Notes: generated from the letters alone by a model not told the origin. Counted from the first letter of the stretch, positions 36,076-45,063 are shown. The stretch: 64,000 nucleotides of DNA from Agarilytica sp045430305 (GCA_045430305.1 JAILXW010000001.1:1240001-1304000); one strand, 5' to 3'. Made by a program: numbers and translations.

Positions 36076-36551
36076 ACGACAAACTCACACACCTGAATGA
36101 TCAAGGTGAAGCTCACATGGTCGACGTGGGCAATAAATCAGTCACGAGGCGTCGCGCTAGCGCACGCGCCTTTGTCGAAATGCAAAACACAACGCTAACC
36201 ATGATTAATGGCGGCGAACATAAAAAAGGCGATGTGTTTGCCGTTGCACGTATTGCGGGCATACAAGCGGCTAAAAAATGTTCCGACCTTATTCCTTTAT
36301 GCCACCCGCTTAATCTCACTCACATATCTGTCGATTTAGTCTGTGATAAAACCAACAACCGCGTCGCAATAACTAGCACCTGCGAGCTAGATGCAAAAAC
36401 CGGGGTTGAGATGGAAGCACTTACCGCGGCCTCTGTAGCGGCACTTACAGTTTATGACATGTGTAAAGCCGTCGATAAACACATGCGCATCGAAGGACTA
36501 CAGGTAGTCGAAAAATCTGGTGGAAAATCTGGGGATTGGACTGTTGAATAA
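36072..36551 (+). CDS. moaC: Cyclic pyranopterin monophosphate synthase accessory protein MoaC
   Basis: Works with MoaA to make cyclic pyranopterin monophosphate, first step of molybdenum cofactor synthesis. The 159-aa protein has CHPLNLTH (about 76-83), the MEALTAAS helix and DMCKAVDKHM, which carries the catalytic Lys and Asp. The ATG at 36072 overlaps the dapE TGA by four bases. MoaA is not adjacent and no MoaB is seen, so the other genes lie elsewhere. Confidence 0.96.
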   Translation: MNDKLTHLNDQGEAHMVDVGNKSVTRRRASARAFVEMQNTTLTMINGGEHKKGDVFAVARIAGIQAAKKCSDLIPLCHPLNLTHISVDLVCDKTNNRVAITSTCELDAKTGVEMEALTAASVAALTVYDMCKAVDKHMRIEGLQVVEKSGGKSGDWTVE

Positions 36552-36816
36552 CGCAGAAAAAAATACGATTTCCATATTATATTTTGCATCTCTCGGCGAG
36601 CAGCTTAACTGCAGCGATGAACAACTCGCTCTCCCTAAGCCAGAGCTCCCCCTCAGTGAATTAAAAGTATTACTGGCGTCACGCGGCGACGCATGGCAAC
36701 GACTGGCGAATGACACAAATCTGTTATGCGCCATAAACCAAACCATCACTCATGAAAACGTCTCGCTCAAAGCTGGCGATGAACTGGCATTTCTTCCACC
36801 CGTAACGGGCGGTTAG
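36520..36816 (+). CDS. moaD: Molybdopterin synthase small subunit MoaD
   Basis: The small, sulfur-carrying subunit of molybdopterin synthase, a ubiquitin-like fold. The product ends in the essential Gly-Gly (PPVTGG), which is adenylated and thiocarboxylated. The start is unclear: a GTG at 36520 lies inside moaC, overlapping by 32 bases, and a TTG at 36544 lies 9 bases before the moaC stop with GGGGA upstream; both are in frame. The core NTISILYFASLGE begins near the TTG, so 36544 is the more natural start. It precedes moaE by 13 bases. Confidence 0.88.
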   Translation: MENLGIGLLNNAEKNTISILYFASLGEQLNCSDEQLALPKPELPLSELKVLLASRGDAWQRLANDTNLLCAINQTITHENVSLKAGDELAFLPPVTGG

Positions 36817-36829
36817 ATTCAGGGTTAAT

Positions 36830-37279
36830 ATGATTCGTGTACAAGAACTTGATTTTGACATAGCGAAGGAATATCAAACGCTCCTTGAAAAATCAGGCAC
36901 TGGTGCTGTGGTCATCTTTGTCGGGCTGGTTCGAGAGTTTAATACTCCCGTAAACGAGCCCGATGCGAATGCCGCCATGCACATTCAACATTACCCCGGC
37001 ATGACGGAAAAAGCACTTACAAAAATTGAAAGTGAAGCGCAATCGCGCTGGCCTCTCATTTCATCTACCATTATTCACCGCGTAGGTGAACTCAAAGTAA
37101 ATGACCAGATCGTATTTGTTGGAACAAGTAGCGCGCACCGAACAGATGCATACACCGCGAACCAATTTATCATCGATACGCTAAAAACCGAGGCGCCCTT
37201 TTGGAAAAAGGAAGGCGATCATTGGGTAGAATCCAAAGCAAGTGATACCTTAGCGGCAGAGAAATGGCTTTCCGATTAA
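36830..37279 (+). CDS. moaE: Molybdopterin synthase catalytic subunit MoaE
   Basis: The large catalytic subunit that moves MoaD sulfur to precursor Z. The 149-aa protein shows GAVVIFVGLVRE, the THY/HYPG-like segment IQHYPGM, HRVGELKVND, and the active-site stretch APFWKKEGDHW with catalytic lysines. It follows moaD and its 3' end overlaps the next small gene by 16 bases. Confidence 0.95.
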   Translation: MIRVQELDFDIAKEYQTLLEKSGTGAVVIFVGLVREFNTPVNEPDANAAMHIQHYPGMTEKALTKIESEAQSRWPLISSTIIHRVGELKVNDQIVFVGTSSAHRTDAYTANQFIIDTLKTEAPFWKKEGDHWVESKASDTLAAEKWLSD

Positions 37280-37578
37280 AAGTGCTTCCCTCATCATTTA
37301 AAGCGTTTTCGCTCGGACTAAAAGAATATTACCGAGCACCACTGAAAGTAAGCTTTAAAAAATTTCGCGACGGGCTTATCTACTTCACTGTCGGTTTTAT
37401 CATTATATATCTCGCACGCAACACGCTCGAAGCATCACTCAAGCAAGAACTTATTGTGCTTTTTGGATTGGTAATGATTGGAATAGGTTTTTTGATGGCC
37501 ATGTTGGCACAAACCCGAATGGTTATCTCGCGCATACTGCATTTTTTTGATGACACCCCGTCATCGCACGAAAAGTAA
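37264..37578 (+). CDS. Small membrane protein overlapping moaE
   Basis: I do not recognise this 104-aa protein. Two hydrophobic helices (about 40-60 and 66-88) are separated by a short charged loop, with basic residues before the first helix, so the N-terminus is likely cytoplasmic. The ATG at 37264 lies inside moaE, overlapping by 16 bases, which suggests translational coupling. It ends 14 bases from the convergent rsmJ gene. Function is unknown; its place in the dapD-dapE-moa run may be chance. Confidence 0.6.
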   Translation: MAFRLKVLPSSFKAFSLGLKEYYRAPLKVSFKKFRDGLIYFTVGFIIIYLARNTLEASLKQELIVLFGLVMIGIGFLMAMLAQTRMVISRILHFFDDTPSSHEK

Positions 37579-37592
37579 TTGTTACAACACAG

Positions 37593-38387
37593 CTAAACAG
37601 GGAAAGCTTTCTTAGTGTATATATCAAAACGCGAAGACTTCCCTTCTAAACGATAGTTAGGCTTTTCACCAGCCAGGTCAGGCGCTATGCGTGGTCGTTT
37701 GACCACTACGCGATACCTTGCCGCATCAATCGCTGGCGCTAGTAAAGCATCGGCATCTTCATCGCAACCAACAATGTCGTGAAAAATTTGCATGTCTTTT
37801 TTGACCGCAGCGGATTTTTTCCTATCAGGAAACATCGGATCAAGGTAGACCACGTCATAGGCATCTTTTGTTTCACTTAGCTTCTCACGTGAATCACACG
37901 CCTGAAGCGACATACGAGAAACGATAGCACCCAGCGCTGTATCACTTTCTTCATTGGCGAAGCTTCTTGCTCGCACTAACGCATCATCCAACAAAATATG
38001 CACGATGGGCGAACGTTCGTACATATCCACCTTTGCGCCCAAACTTGCCAACACAAATGCATCGCGCCCTAAACCTGCTGTCACATCTAGCACATGTGGC
38101 ACAAAGCCCTTAGATAAACCCACAGCCTTTGAAATCATCTGACCCTTTCCGCCACCAAACTTTCGGCGATGGTCTACAGCGCCATCAGTAAAACTGATTT
38201 TTAGTTCGAGGCCCTTCTTTCCATATGGCGCATGCAGATACACACCCTCGTATGCGAAACAAATGACGTTGTGATCTTTGTCATTCGCATTTTCGATATA
38301 GGGCAAGCCATGCAACACGGCAAAAGCTTTCGCTTCCTGTTCACGAGCGATGGAACTAGTAACAATACAATGTTGCATTTCAGACAT
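37593..38387 (-). CDS. rsmJ: 16S rRNA (guanine(1516)-N(2))-methyltransferase RsmJ
   Basis: Methylates G1516 of 16S rRNA using S-adenosylmethionine. The 264-aa protein shows the SAM-binding VLDVTAGLGRDAFVLASLG (about 95-113), MYERSPIV, YLDPMFPDRKKSA and KRPRIAP, typical of the RsmJ/YhiQ group. It is convergent with the moaE unit and needs no partner. The gap of about 80 bases to the OmpA-like gene holds no clear terminator. Confidence 0.94.
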   Translation of the reverse strand: MSEMQHCIVTSSIAREQEAKAFAVLHGLPYIENANDKDHNVICFAYEGVYLHAPYGKKGLELKISFTDGAVDHRRKFGGGKGQMISKAVGLSKGFVPHVLDVTAGLGRDAFVLASLGAKVDMYERSPIVHILLDDALVRARSFANEESDTALGAIVSRMSLQACDSREKLSETKDAYDVVYLDPMFPDRKKSAAVKKDMQIFHDIVGCDEDADALLAPAIDAARYRVVVKRPRIAPDLAGEKPNYRLEGKSSRFDIYTKKAFPV

Positions 38388-38468
38388 GAGAATGGGTCAA
38401 CAATATACCTCGCCACGCCCCAGAATGACGCCTACGAGTAAAACCGTGGCCAGGCATAGAAAGACTGA

Positions 38469-39119
38469 TTACTCATTCGGCTCTAGCTTGAGTTCTACAC
38501 GGCGGTTTTGCTCACGACCCTCAGCCGTGTCGTTTGATGCGATGGGGTAACGCTTGCCGTAGCCCACAGAGTTGACGCGCCCACTAGTCACCCCTGCACC
38601 AACCAAGTAGCTTTTCACACTGCCCGCGCGATTTTCACTAAGTGTTTGATTGTAGTCACTGCCGCCACGTGAATCCGTATGTCCCGATACTGTGATACTG
38701 GTTTTCTTGAACTCATTGAGCACTTCAGTAACCGAATCCAATACCGAATGAAACTGCGAACGAATGTTAAACTTCGCGGTTTCGAAAGTGATGTTGCCAG
38801 GCATAATTAAGTGAATGGTATTGCCCTCTCGTTTTACCTGTACGCCAGACCCCTGAAGCTTTTCACGCATTTTCGCTTCTTGTTGATCCATGTAGTAACC
38901 CACGCCACCACCGATGGCGGCTCCTGCAACGGCCCCTGTGATTATACCGCGGTCTCGATCTTTATCACTTGACGTGGCCGCCCCAATCACTGCGCCCGTA
39001 ACGGCACCAATTCCGGCCCCTTTCGCAGTATTACTAGTTTTCTCTTCGCCGGTATAAGGGTCTGTAGTGGCGCAAGCCGCCATAAATAATGCTACAGCTG
39101 AAATTGCATAGATTTTCAT
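38469..39119 (-). CDS. OmpA-family lipoprotein with glycine-zipper region
   Basis: An outer-membrane lipoprotein that binds peptidoglycan. A lipobox FMAAC lies near residues 12-16 of the signal peptide. Residues about 35-80 are glycine- and alanine-rich (GAGIGAVTGAVIG and GAVAGAAIGGGVG), the glycine-zipper pattern seen in YiaD. The C-terminal OmpA domain (about 110-215) has VSGHTDSRGGSDYNQ and NRRVELK with the Asp and Arg that bind diaminopimelate. 216 aa total. No adjacent partner genes. Confidence 0.93.
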   Translation of the reverse strand: MKIYAISAVALFMAACATTDPYTGEEKTSNTAKGAGIGAVTGAVIGAATSSDKDRDRGIITGAVAGAAIGGGVGYYMDQQEAKMREKLQGSGVQVKREGNTIHLIMPGNITFETAKFNIRSQFHSVLDSVTEVLNEFKKTSITVSGHTDSRGGSDYNQTLSENRAGSVKSYLVGAGVTSGRVNSVGYGKRYPIASNDTAEGREQNRRVELKLEPNE

Positions 39120-39331
39120 ATATTTCGCCTTGTTTTATGAGCTGACAGGAAAATAAATTTGGATTTTATTGTCTATTTTGTGATATCGAAAGTTTATTAA
39201 AATGTTAGTCTTGTAACCTTCGAAACTGAGCGAAGCGTCTAGTCATTTCCACTCGTTAAGACCTTAACAAGAATAGACCTGTAAAGTACGATTAAGTTTT
39301 AAACACGCACATTCATGAGCCACACCTATCA

Positions 39332-39904
39332 ATGTCTATTATCTATCATTCTAAAATTGGCTTATCTTTGAAACAATTAGCCTTTAAGCCACCAACACAC
39401 AAAAAGCCGTTTGCTTTGATTGCCGTGGTGATGGTTACGCTTCTTATCTGCTCTTGTCAGCGTTATTCCGTCTCGTTAAATGACAGAGTCGTCTACACAC
39501 CACCAACCTTGTTATCGGATTACACCATACAAGACGAAGCGTTACGAGCTTGTGTTGATGCAATGATTCAAGAATCAAGTATAGACAGCGCCGAACAGCT
39601 TGATAGATTGGCTTGCCCCGAGGGCAAGATCGCAAATTTAAAGGGCATTGAAGCCTTTACTAAATTGAAAGTATTGGGGCTTGCGGGCAATATCATTCAA
39701 GATATCAGTATTTTGGGCTCGCTCCCCGCACTTGAGCAAATTGATGTAAGTCACAACAACATCCTAGACTTTGGCGTACTAAAGTCTCTTAGCGTGCTGA
39801 GATCAGCGAAATTAGATGGAAATAAAGATGCCCAATGCGAGTCACTTAATACGTTTGCTTCGTCAATCAAAATTACTAGACCAAAGCATTGCTCCGATAA
39901 TTAA
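39332..39904 (+). CDS. Leucine-rich repeat lipoprotein
   Basis: A 190-aa protein with a long basic N-terminus, a hydrophobic segment and LLICSC, a plausible lipobox near residue 42. Three leucine-rich repeats of about 22 residues follow (IANLKGIEAFTKLKVLGLAGN, given in part as LKVLGLAGN, then LEQIDVSHN and LRSAKLDGN), framed by cysteines that could form disulfides (RACVDAM, DRLACPE, AQCESL, PKHCS). LRR folds bind protein or polysaccharide. It lies 30 bases before the RND adaptor gene, so co-transcription is likely; a role in the pump is inference. Confidence 0.78.
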   Translation: MSIIYHSKIGLSLKQLAFKPPTHKKPFALIAVVMVTLLICSCQRYSVSLNDRVVYTPPTLLSDYTIQDEALRACVDAMIQESSIDSAEQLDRLACPEGKIANLKGIEAFTKLKVLGLAGNIIQDISILGSLPALEQIDVSHNNILDFGVLKSLSVLRSAKLDGNKDAQCESLNTFASSIKITRPKHCSDN

Positions 39905-39934
39905 TTTCTCATTCCCCCGCTTACCTAAATACAC

Positions 39935-41170
39935 ATGATAACTACGCTAACAAACAAAAAAATACTCCCGTTCACCTTACTGGCTTTCTTTATTCTTCTG
40001 TATTTCGCCATTAAGGCAACGAAACCCAGCGTTCAGCGAATTACCGATAACGAACCACCGCATATTGAAATTGAAGTAATAACAATACAACGTACGGCGT
40101 TCCCAATTTATGTGGAATCTTACGGTATCGCGCAATCGCTGATTCACACCACGCTTATTTCACGGGTTTCTGGCACGGTCGAACATGTTTCTGAACGTTT
40201 TCGCGAAGGGGCTTTTTTTAAAAAGGGTGATCTATTACTTTCGCTCGACCAGTCTGATTATCAAATAGAGCTTGATGTAGCAAAAGCACAAGTGGCTGAG
40301 GCTGAGTCTCGCTTCGCCAATGAACGAGCTTTGGCAGAAGAAGCGCGAGACGACTGGAAACGCTCCGGCCGTAAAGGTGAACCACCGGCGCTGGCTTTAC
40401 GATTACCACAGTTAGAAGCCGCAAAAGCCACATTAAAATCTGCACAAGCAGGCGTAGCAAGAGCGAAACTGAATTTATCTCGCACAGAAATTCGCGCACC
40501 ATACGACGGTAGCGTGCTCAGTAAAAGCATCGACCTTGGGCAATATATTAACCTTAACATCCCGGTAGGCGAAATATTTTCAACTGAAATGGCTGAAATT
40601 CGGATACCTATAAACAGCAACGAGCTGACGCTTCTCGGCCTGAATAACAGCACATCGAATGCTCAAAAAGGTAACAGAGTAAGGTTTGACTCTTCAATCT
40701 CTAAAGGCACTAGCTGGCAAGGTAACATTGTTCGTATCACTAGCGCCTTAGATTCACAAAACCGCCAAATTCACGTGATAGCACGCATTGGCGCCCCCTT
40801 CACTCAAAAGCACGATAAACCGTCATTAAAAGTTGGTGAATATTTACAAGCAAAAATCGAAGGTGATGTCTTAGAATCTGCCATTAGCATTCCACTCAAT
40901 GCGGTATACCAGGGTCGCTATGTGTATGTTTTTGATAACGGTGTCGTCAACAGAAGAAATATTGAAATACTCTGGAGTGATTCCACACACGCTTTAATCG
41001 CGAAGGGCTTAGATGAAGGCGAACACCTTGTTACCACCACACTTGGGCAACTAGCCTCTGGAACAGCAGCAAAAATTCTAAACGCCTCATCAACAAATAC
41101 TGAATCTAAAAAGCCTCAAAACCGCGACAATAAAATAGAACTTCAGCCCGAGGCGAGCACGCCGCCATGA
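39935..41170 (+). CDS. RND efflux periplasmic adaptor (membrane fusion protein)
   Basis: Links an inner-membrane RND pump to an outer-membrane channel. 411 aa: one N-terminal transmembrane anchor (about 12-30), not a lipobox, then lipoyl halves and an alpha-helical hairpin (about 110-175, rich in A, E, K and Q), beta barrel and membrane-proximal domain. Motifs include RVSGTVEHVSE and RAPYDGSVLSK. It overlaps the permease ATG by four bases. No outer-membrane factor gene is nearby, so a TolC-like protein from elsewhere is needed. Confidence 0.93.
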   Translation: MITTLTNKKILPFTLLAFFILLYFAIKATKPSVQRITDNEPPHIEIEVITIQRTAFPIYVESYGIAQSLIHTTLISRVSGTVEHVSERFREGAFFKKGDLLLSLDQSDYQIELDVAKAQVAEAESRFANERALAEEARDDWKRSGRKGEPPALALRLPQLEAAKATLKSAQAGVARAKLNLSRTEIRAPYDGSVLSKSIDLGQYINLNIPVGEIFSTEMAEIRIPINSNELTLLGLNNSTSNAQKGNRVRFDSSISKGTSWQGNIVRITSALDSQNRQIHVIARIGAPFTQKHDKPSLKVGEYLQAKIEGDVLESAISIPLNAVYQGRYVYVFDNGVVNRRNIEILWSDSTHALIAKGLDEGEHLVTTTLGQLASGTAAKILNASSTNTESKKPQNRDNKIELQPEASTPP

Positions 41171-44100
41171 TTTCTTGGTTTACCAAAAATGACGTCGCCG
41201 CCAACCTACTCATGACCTGCATTATCATGGCGGGGCTTTATTCTATGAGCAAGGCAATCCCTGTAGAAATTTTTCCGAGTATTGACCCTTCAAACATTAA
41301 TGTAACCGTCAGTTTACGCGGCGCAACACCAGAAGACTCGGAATTGGGTATTGCCCAGCATGTAGAGCAAGCCATCAGTGATTTAGAAGGTATTAAACAG
41401 TACTCCAGTTATTCTTACGAAGGCGGCGCTAGTGTTGACCTGGAAGTTGCAGACGGCTACGAACCGCGAGAAATTCTCGATGATGTTAAAGGTCGCGTCG
41501 ATGCTATTAATACCTTCCCCAACAATGCCGAGCGGCCGATCATTAAACTAACCGCGTGGAATACCGCGGTGATTACCACTACTGTGTCTGGCGATGTTAG
41601 CGAACGAGAAATTAAAGAGCTAGCTGAACGTGTTCGTGAAGATATATTGGCCATTCCCGGTATCACCCAGGTACAACTCTCTGGTGTACGCGACTATGAA
41701 ATTGCGGTCGAACTCGACCAAGACCGATTGCGCGAATACAACCTGAATTTGGAACTTGTTTCTCAGGCGATTTCGCAAAACTCTTTAGATCTTTCGGCTG
41801 GAAACCTAAAAACAGCTGGTGGCGATATTTTAATTCGCTCAAAAGGCCAAGCCTACCGCCAAAACGAGTTCGAAAATATCCCACTTATCACCAATAAAGA
41901 TGGCAGCATTCTTCGCTTAGGCGATATTGCCCGTATTGATGATGGCTTTGAAGAGTCTGCCGTACGTACACGTTTTAACGGCAAACTCGCGGCCGGCATT
42001 GATGTTTACCGAACAGGTGATCAAAGCGCTATTGATATAGCTGACAAAGTAAAAGCCTATATCGCCGAAAAGCAAAACAGCTTGCCCGCAGGTGTTGCGA
42101 TAGAACACTGGGACGACCGCTCTGACGTATTGAAAAAACGTATCAGTACATTAGTGTCAAACGCCATCACCGGCGGGGTGTTGGTTTTTATTCTACTGAG
42201 CTTATTTTTGCGGCCCATGGTAGCACTGTGGGTTTTCGTTGGTATTCCTGTGGCGTTTTTAGGTGCCTTCGCGATGATGCCGCTGCTTGGCATCACCATT
42301 AATTTAGTCAGCCTATTTGGCTTTATCGTTGTACTGGGTATTGTGGTTGACGATGCCATTGTGACAGGTGAAAATATTTATACCCACCTCGGAAGAAGCG
42401 AGTCGGGCATTGATGCCGCTATTCGCGGAACTAAAGAAGTGGCAACCCCTGTTACTTTCGGTGTACTAACCACGATAGCAGCTTTTGTACCTATGGCTTT
42501 TACTGGCGGCCATCGCGGGCCTATATTTGCGCAAATTCCCGCCGTCGTTATTCCGTGTTTGTTATTTTCTTTAATTGAATCGAAATTTGTTTTACCTGCC
42601 CACTTAAAACATTTAAAAGTCGAAAAAAATAAAGAGCCAAAACCTTTACAGCGTGCACAACAAAATTTTTCCCGCTGGTTCGAGGGCGCTATTTTACGCT
42701 ACTACCAACCTGCCCTACGCTGGTGCCTAGAACACAAATGGGCCACAGTTATAAGCTTTTTCGGAGTTTTATTTTCAATTATCACTGCCATTTCTGTCGG
42801 CCATACTCGCTACACGTTTTTTCCTCGTATACCAAGTGAAACCATACGCATTTCATTGGAAATGCCTGCCGGAACACCTTTCGAGGTGACTGACAAGCAT
42901 ATCCAACGCATTACCAACGCGGCTCAAAAAATACAAGACCAATATTCTCGCGGCGAAGACAGCGTGGTGGAAAATATTTTATCCAGCACTGGCGACCGCG
43001 GCGGCGCATCAAATAAAGGGCGTGTGCGTATCGAATTAACACCACCTGAAATGCGGGCAGTAAAAGTAGAGAGTCAAGAAATCACACGGCAATTACGCAA
43101 CATTATTGGAACGATTCCCGGCGCAGAAAAATTATCATTTATGGCGGAAATAGGCCGAAGTTCTGATCCTATTGATATTCAATTACGCGCCCAAAGCTAT
43201 GAAGATTTAAAAATAGTTACGAAAAAACTAAAAGACCGCTTAGCGACGTACCCCTCAGTATTCGATATTCACGAAAACCCGGCGAGCGGCAAACAAGAAT
43301 TAATGATTGAATTAAAACCCGAAGCCTATTTACTGGGCGTGACTCGAACAGACGTGATTCAGCAAATACGGCAGGCTTTTTTTGGTTTAGAGGCCCAACG
43401 TATTCAACGAGGCCGTGATGATGTGCGTGTAATGGTACGCTTCCCTATAGAAGAACGTACTGCAATGGTTCATTTGAATAGAATGCAAATAAGGACCGCA
43501 ACAGGCAGTAAAGTCCCATTACAGCAAATTGTTGATTTTGTGCCGCAAGTCGGCCCCTCTACTATTGTTCGAATCGACGGATATAGAACTGTAAGTGTAC
43601 GCGCAGACGTAGAAAAAAATGAAACCAATATGGCGCTATTACAGAGAGACTTGTACAAATACCTGGATGCGCTACTAGTGGAAAACCCCAACGTTTCATA
43701 CAAAATTGGCGGCGAAGGCGAAGAAGAGAGCGAAACTTACTCCACTCTCATATGGGGCACAATGGGAACGCTCTTCGTGATTTTTTGTTTGCTGGCGATT
43801 CCTTTCAAATCTTATATCCAGCCTTTGATCGTTATGTCTGTCATTCCTTTTGGCATTATCGGCGCGATGGTCGGACATTGGCTAATGGGCATGAATCTCA
43901 CCATTATGAGCATTCTCGGCATCGTTGCGCTCATCGGAGTTATCGTAAATGACTCCTTGGTGTTAGTGGATTACATAAACAAAACGATCGATAGAACTGG
44001 CGATACGATGGAAGCCATACTCAAAGCTGGTGCTGCTCGCTTTCGGCCGGTGATGCTAACCTCGCTGACGACTTTTATTGGCTTAGTACCCCTGCTATTT

Positions 44101-44268
44101 GAAAAAGAAACGCAAGCGCAATTTTTAATCCCGATGGCTGTATCGTTAGGCTTCGGGATTATCTTCGCCACAGCCATCACTTTAATTCTTGTGCCGATCA
44201 ACTTCCTGTTTTTACATCGCGCACGTGAACGCCTCAGCGGTATACGCAAACCGCTGCCGGGAGCTTAA
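41167..44268 (+). CDS. RND efflux transporter permease
   Basis: A proton-driven tripartite efflux pump subunit of 1033 aa, with 12 transmembrane helices and two large periplasmic loops typical of the AcrB/MexF superfamily. Helix 4 carries the proton-relay pair in GIVVDDAIVTGEN (Asp-Asp near residues 395-400), mirrored by the GVIVNDSLVLVDY segment in helix 10. Other family motifs are GATPEDSELGI and PVTFGVLTTIAAF. Substrate is unknown. It forms an adaptor-permease operon with the preceding gene, and the LRR lipoprotein may belong to the same unit. Confidence 0.95.
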   Translation: MISWFTKNDVAANLLMTCIIMAGLYSMSKAIPVEIFPSIDPSNINVTVSLRGATPEDSELGIAQHVEQAISDLEGIKQYSSYSYEGGASVDLEVADGYEPREILDDVKGRVDAINTFPNNAERPIIKLTAWNTAVITTTVSGDVSEREIKELAERVREDILAIPGITQVQLSGVRDYEIAVELDQDRLREYNLNLELVSQAISQNSLDLSAGNLKTAGGDILIRSKGQAYRQNEFENIPLITNKDGSILRLGDIARIDDGFEESAVRTRFNGKLAAGIDVYRTGDQSAIDIADKVKAYIAEKQNSLPAGVAIEHWDDRSDVLKKRISTLVSNAITGGVLVFILLSLFLRPMVALWVFVGIPVAFLGAFAMMPLLGITINLVSLFGFIVVLGIVVDDAIVTGENIYTHLGRSESGIDAAIRGTKEVATPVTFGVLTTIAAFVPMAFTGGHRGPIFAQIPAVVIPCLLFSLIESKFVLPAHLKHLKVEKNKEPKPLQRAQQNFSRWFEGAILRYYQPALRWCLEHKWATVISFFGVLFSIITAISVGHTRYTFFPRIPSETIRISLEMPAGTPFEVTDKHIQRITNAAQKIQDQYSRGEDSVVENILSSTGDRGGASNKGRVRIELTPPEMRAVKVESQEITRQLRNIIGTIPGAEKLSFMAEIGRSSDPIDIQLRAQSYEDLKIVTKKLKDRLATYPSVFDIHENPASGKQELMIELKPEAYLLGVTRTDVIQQIRQAFFGLEAQRIQRGRDDVRVMVRFPIEERTAMVHLNRMQIRTATGSKVPLQQIVDFVPQVGPSTIVRIDGYRTVSVRADVEKNETNMALLQRDLYKYLDALLVENPNVSYKIGGEGEEESETYSTLIWGTMGTLFVIFCLLAIPFKSYIQPLIVMSVIPFGIIGAMVGHWLMGMNLTIMSILGIVALIGVIVNDSLVLVDYINKTIDRTGDTMEAILKAGAARFRPVMLTSLTTFIGLVPLLFEKETQAQFLIPMAVSLGFGIIFATAITLILVPINFLFLHRARERLSGIRKPLPGA

Positions 44269-44383
44269 GGTTGAATTATCGGGGGAAGCTTCACCATAGC
44301 CTAACCTTGCTTTCGCTCTAGAGGTTAGCCTTTGAATGTGCAGGGGGGTGACGTGCTAGTGCTTACAACTTCGATGCCCGGCT

Positions 44384-44650
44384 TTAGCGGACAAACATCA
44401 AACCTATAGTGTTACGACGGGCATGCATAACGCGCATGCTGACCGGTTCTTCGTTTATGGTGCCAACCATCTTCTTGAAGCGAACTTGAACAACCGTACC
44501 TACAGGAGGTGTCGGGTGATTCTCGATGGCGACTTGAGCCCCACCATCTGAAATATCGTTCGCAAATCCGACAATCGTGCCAAAGGCTGGGTGATGCATT
44601 TCTACCCTTAACGCGGTGGGGGTTCGCTCAAACCGTCTGCGGTCATCCAC
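44384..44650 (-). CDS. PilZ domain protein (short)
   Basis: A c-di-GMP-binding PilZ protein of 88 aa, a single domain. It has both motifs intact: RxxxR in RRFER (residues 5-9) and D-x-S-x-x-G in NDISDGG (about 32-38). The start is GTG at 44650, with GGAG nine bases upstream (aaaggccGGAGtc). The rest of the beta barrel is present to GLMFV. It probably is a small receptor acting on a partner by contact. It lies upstream of the structured 44.65-45.14 kb intergenic region and is convergent with the RND permease. Confidence 0.87.
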   Translation of the reverse strand: MDDRRRFERTPTALRVEMHHPAFGTIVGFANDISDGGAQVAIENHPTPPVGTVVQVRFKKMVGTINEEPVSMRVMHARRNTIGLMFVR

Positions 44651-44781
44651 TTATATAGACTCCGGCCTTTAGCCACTTATTGATTATCGTTTTGAGTATA
44701 ACGCAGCCGCGCGATTTTTCACGTTGTCGCTCAAACTCTCTTAAAATTTGGCACGAATACTAACGTATTACCTCTTTTCAC

Positions 44782-44829
44782 CATTCACAAACAAGTTACC
44801 CACAAGCCCTGTGGATAAATCTGTGAATG
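44782..44829. promoter_or_regulatory. Nested dyad with facing DnaA-box-like sequences
   Basis: CATTCACA (44782-44789) is matched by TGTGAATG (44822-44829). Inside lie TTACCCACA (44796-44804; one mismatch to the DnaA box TTATCCACA) and TGTGGATAA (44810-44818; a perfect box on the other strand), five bases apart. DnaA binding is inference from the 9-mers. Confidence 0.45.
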
Positions 44830-45000
44830 TTAATTAGAGATTTTCTTGAATCGCGTCTTGACATTTAGCAACGAAGGACAAACCAACCACTAATATGGGA
44901 ATACCTTTTCCTTATAAAACAGTTGCTTACAGAACAAATACAGTTGATAAACGCAAATATGACGGGATTTTTTTGTTTGCTGGGAAGGACAGTTACACCG

Positions 45001-45009
45001 TGTGGAAAA
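45001..45009 (-). promoter_or_regulatory. Additional DnaA-box match
   Basis: TGTGGAAAA on the plus strand reads TTTTCCACA on the minus strand, which fits the relaxed DnaA box TTWTNCACA. It lies in the same intergenic region, 183 bases from the perfect box. A relaxed match can occur by chance. Confidence 0.3.
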
Positions 45010-45063
45010 CACCAGGGCCGCAATAAGACACCTTAAGGAATCGCGCGCAAGTAAATACTTACA

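Noticed and set aside
44301..44328. CTAACCT/AGGTTAG inverted repeat after the RND permease
   Set aside because: Seven-base stem with a 14-base loop and no T-run, so terminator status is not supported.
44858..44863. TTGACA -35 match in the pilZ-purC intergenic region
   Set aside because: No -10-like hexamer lies at 16-19 bases downstream.
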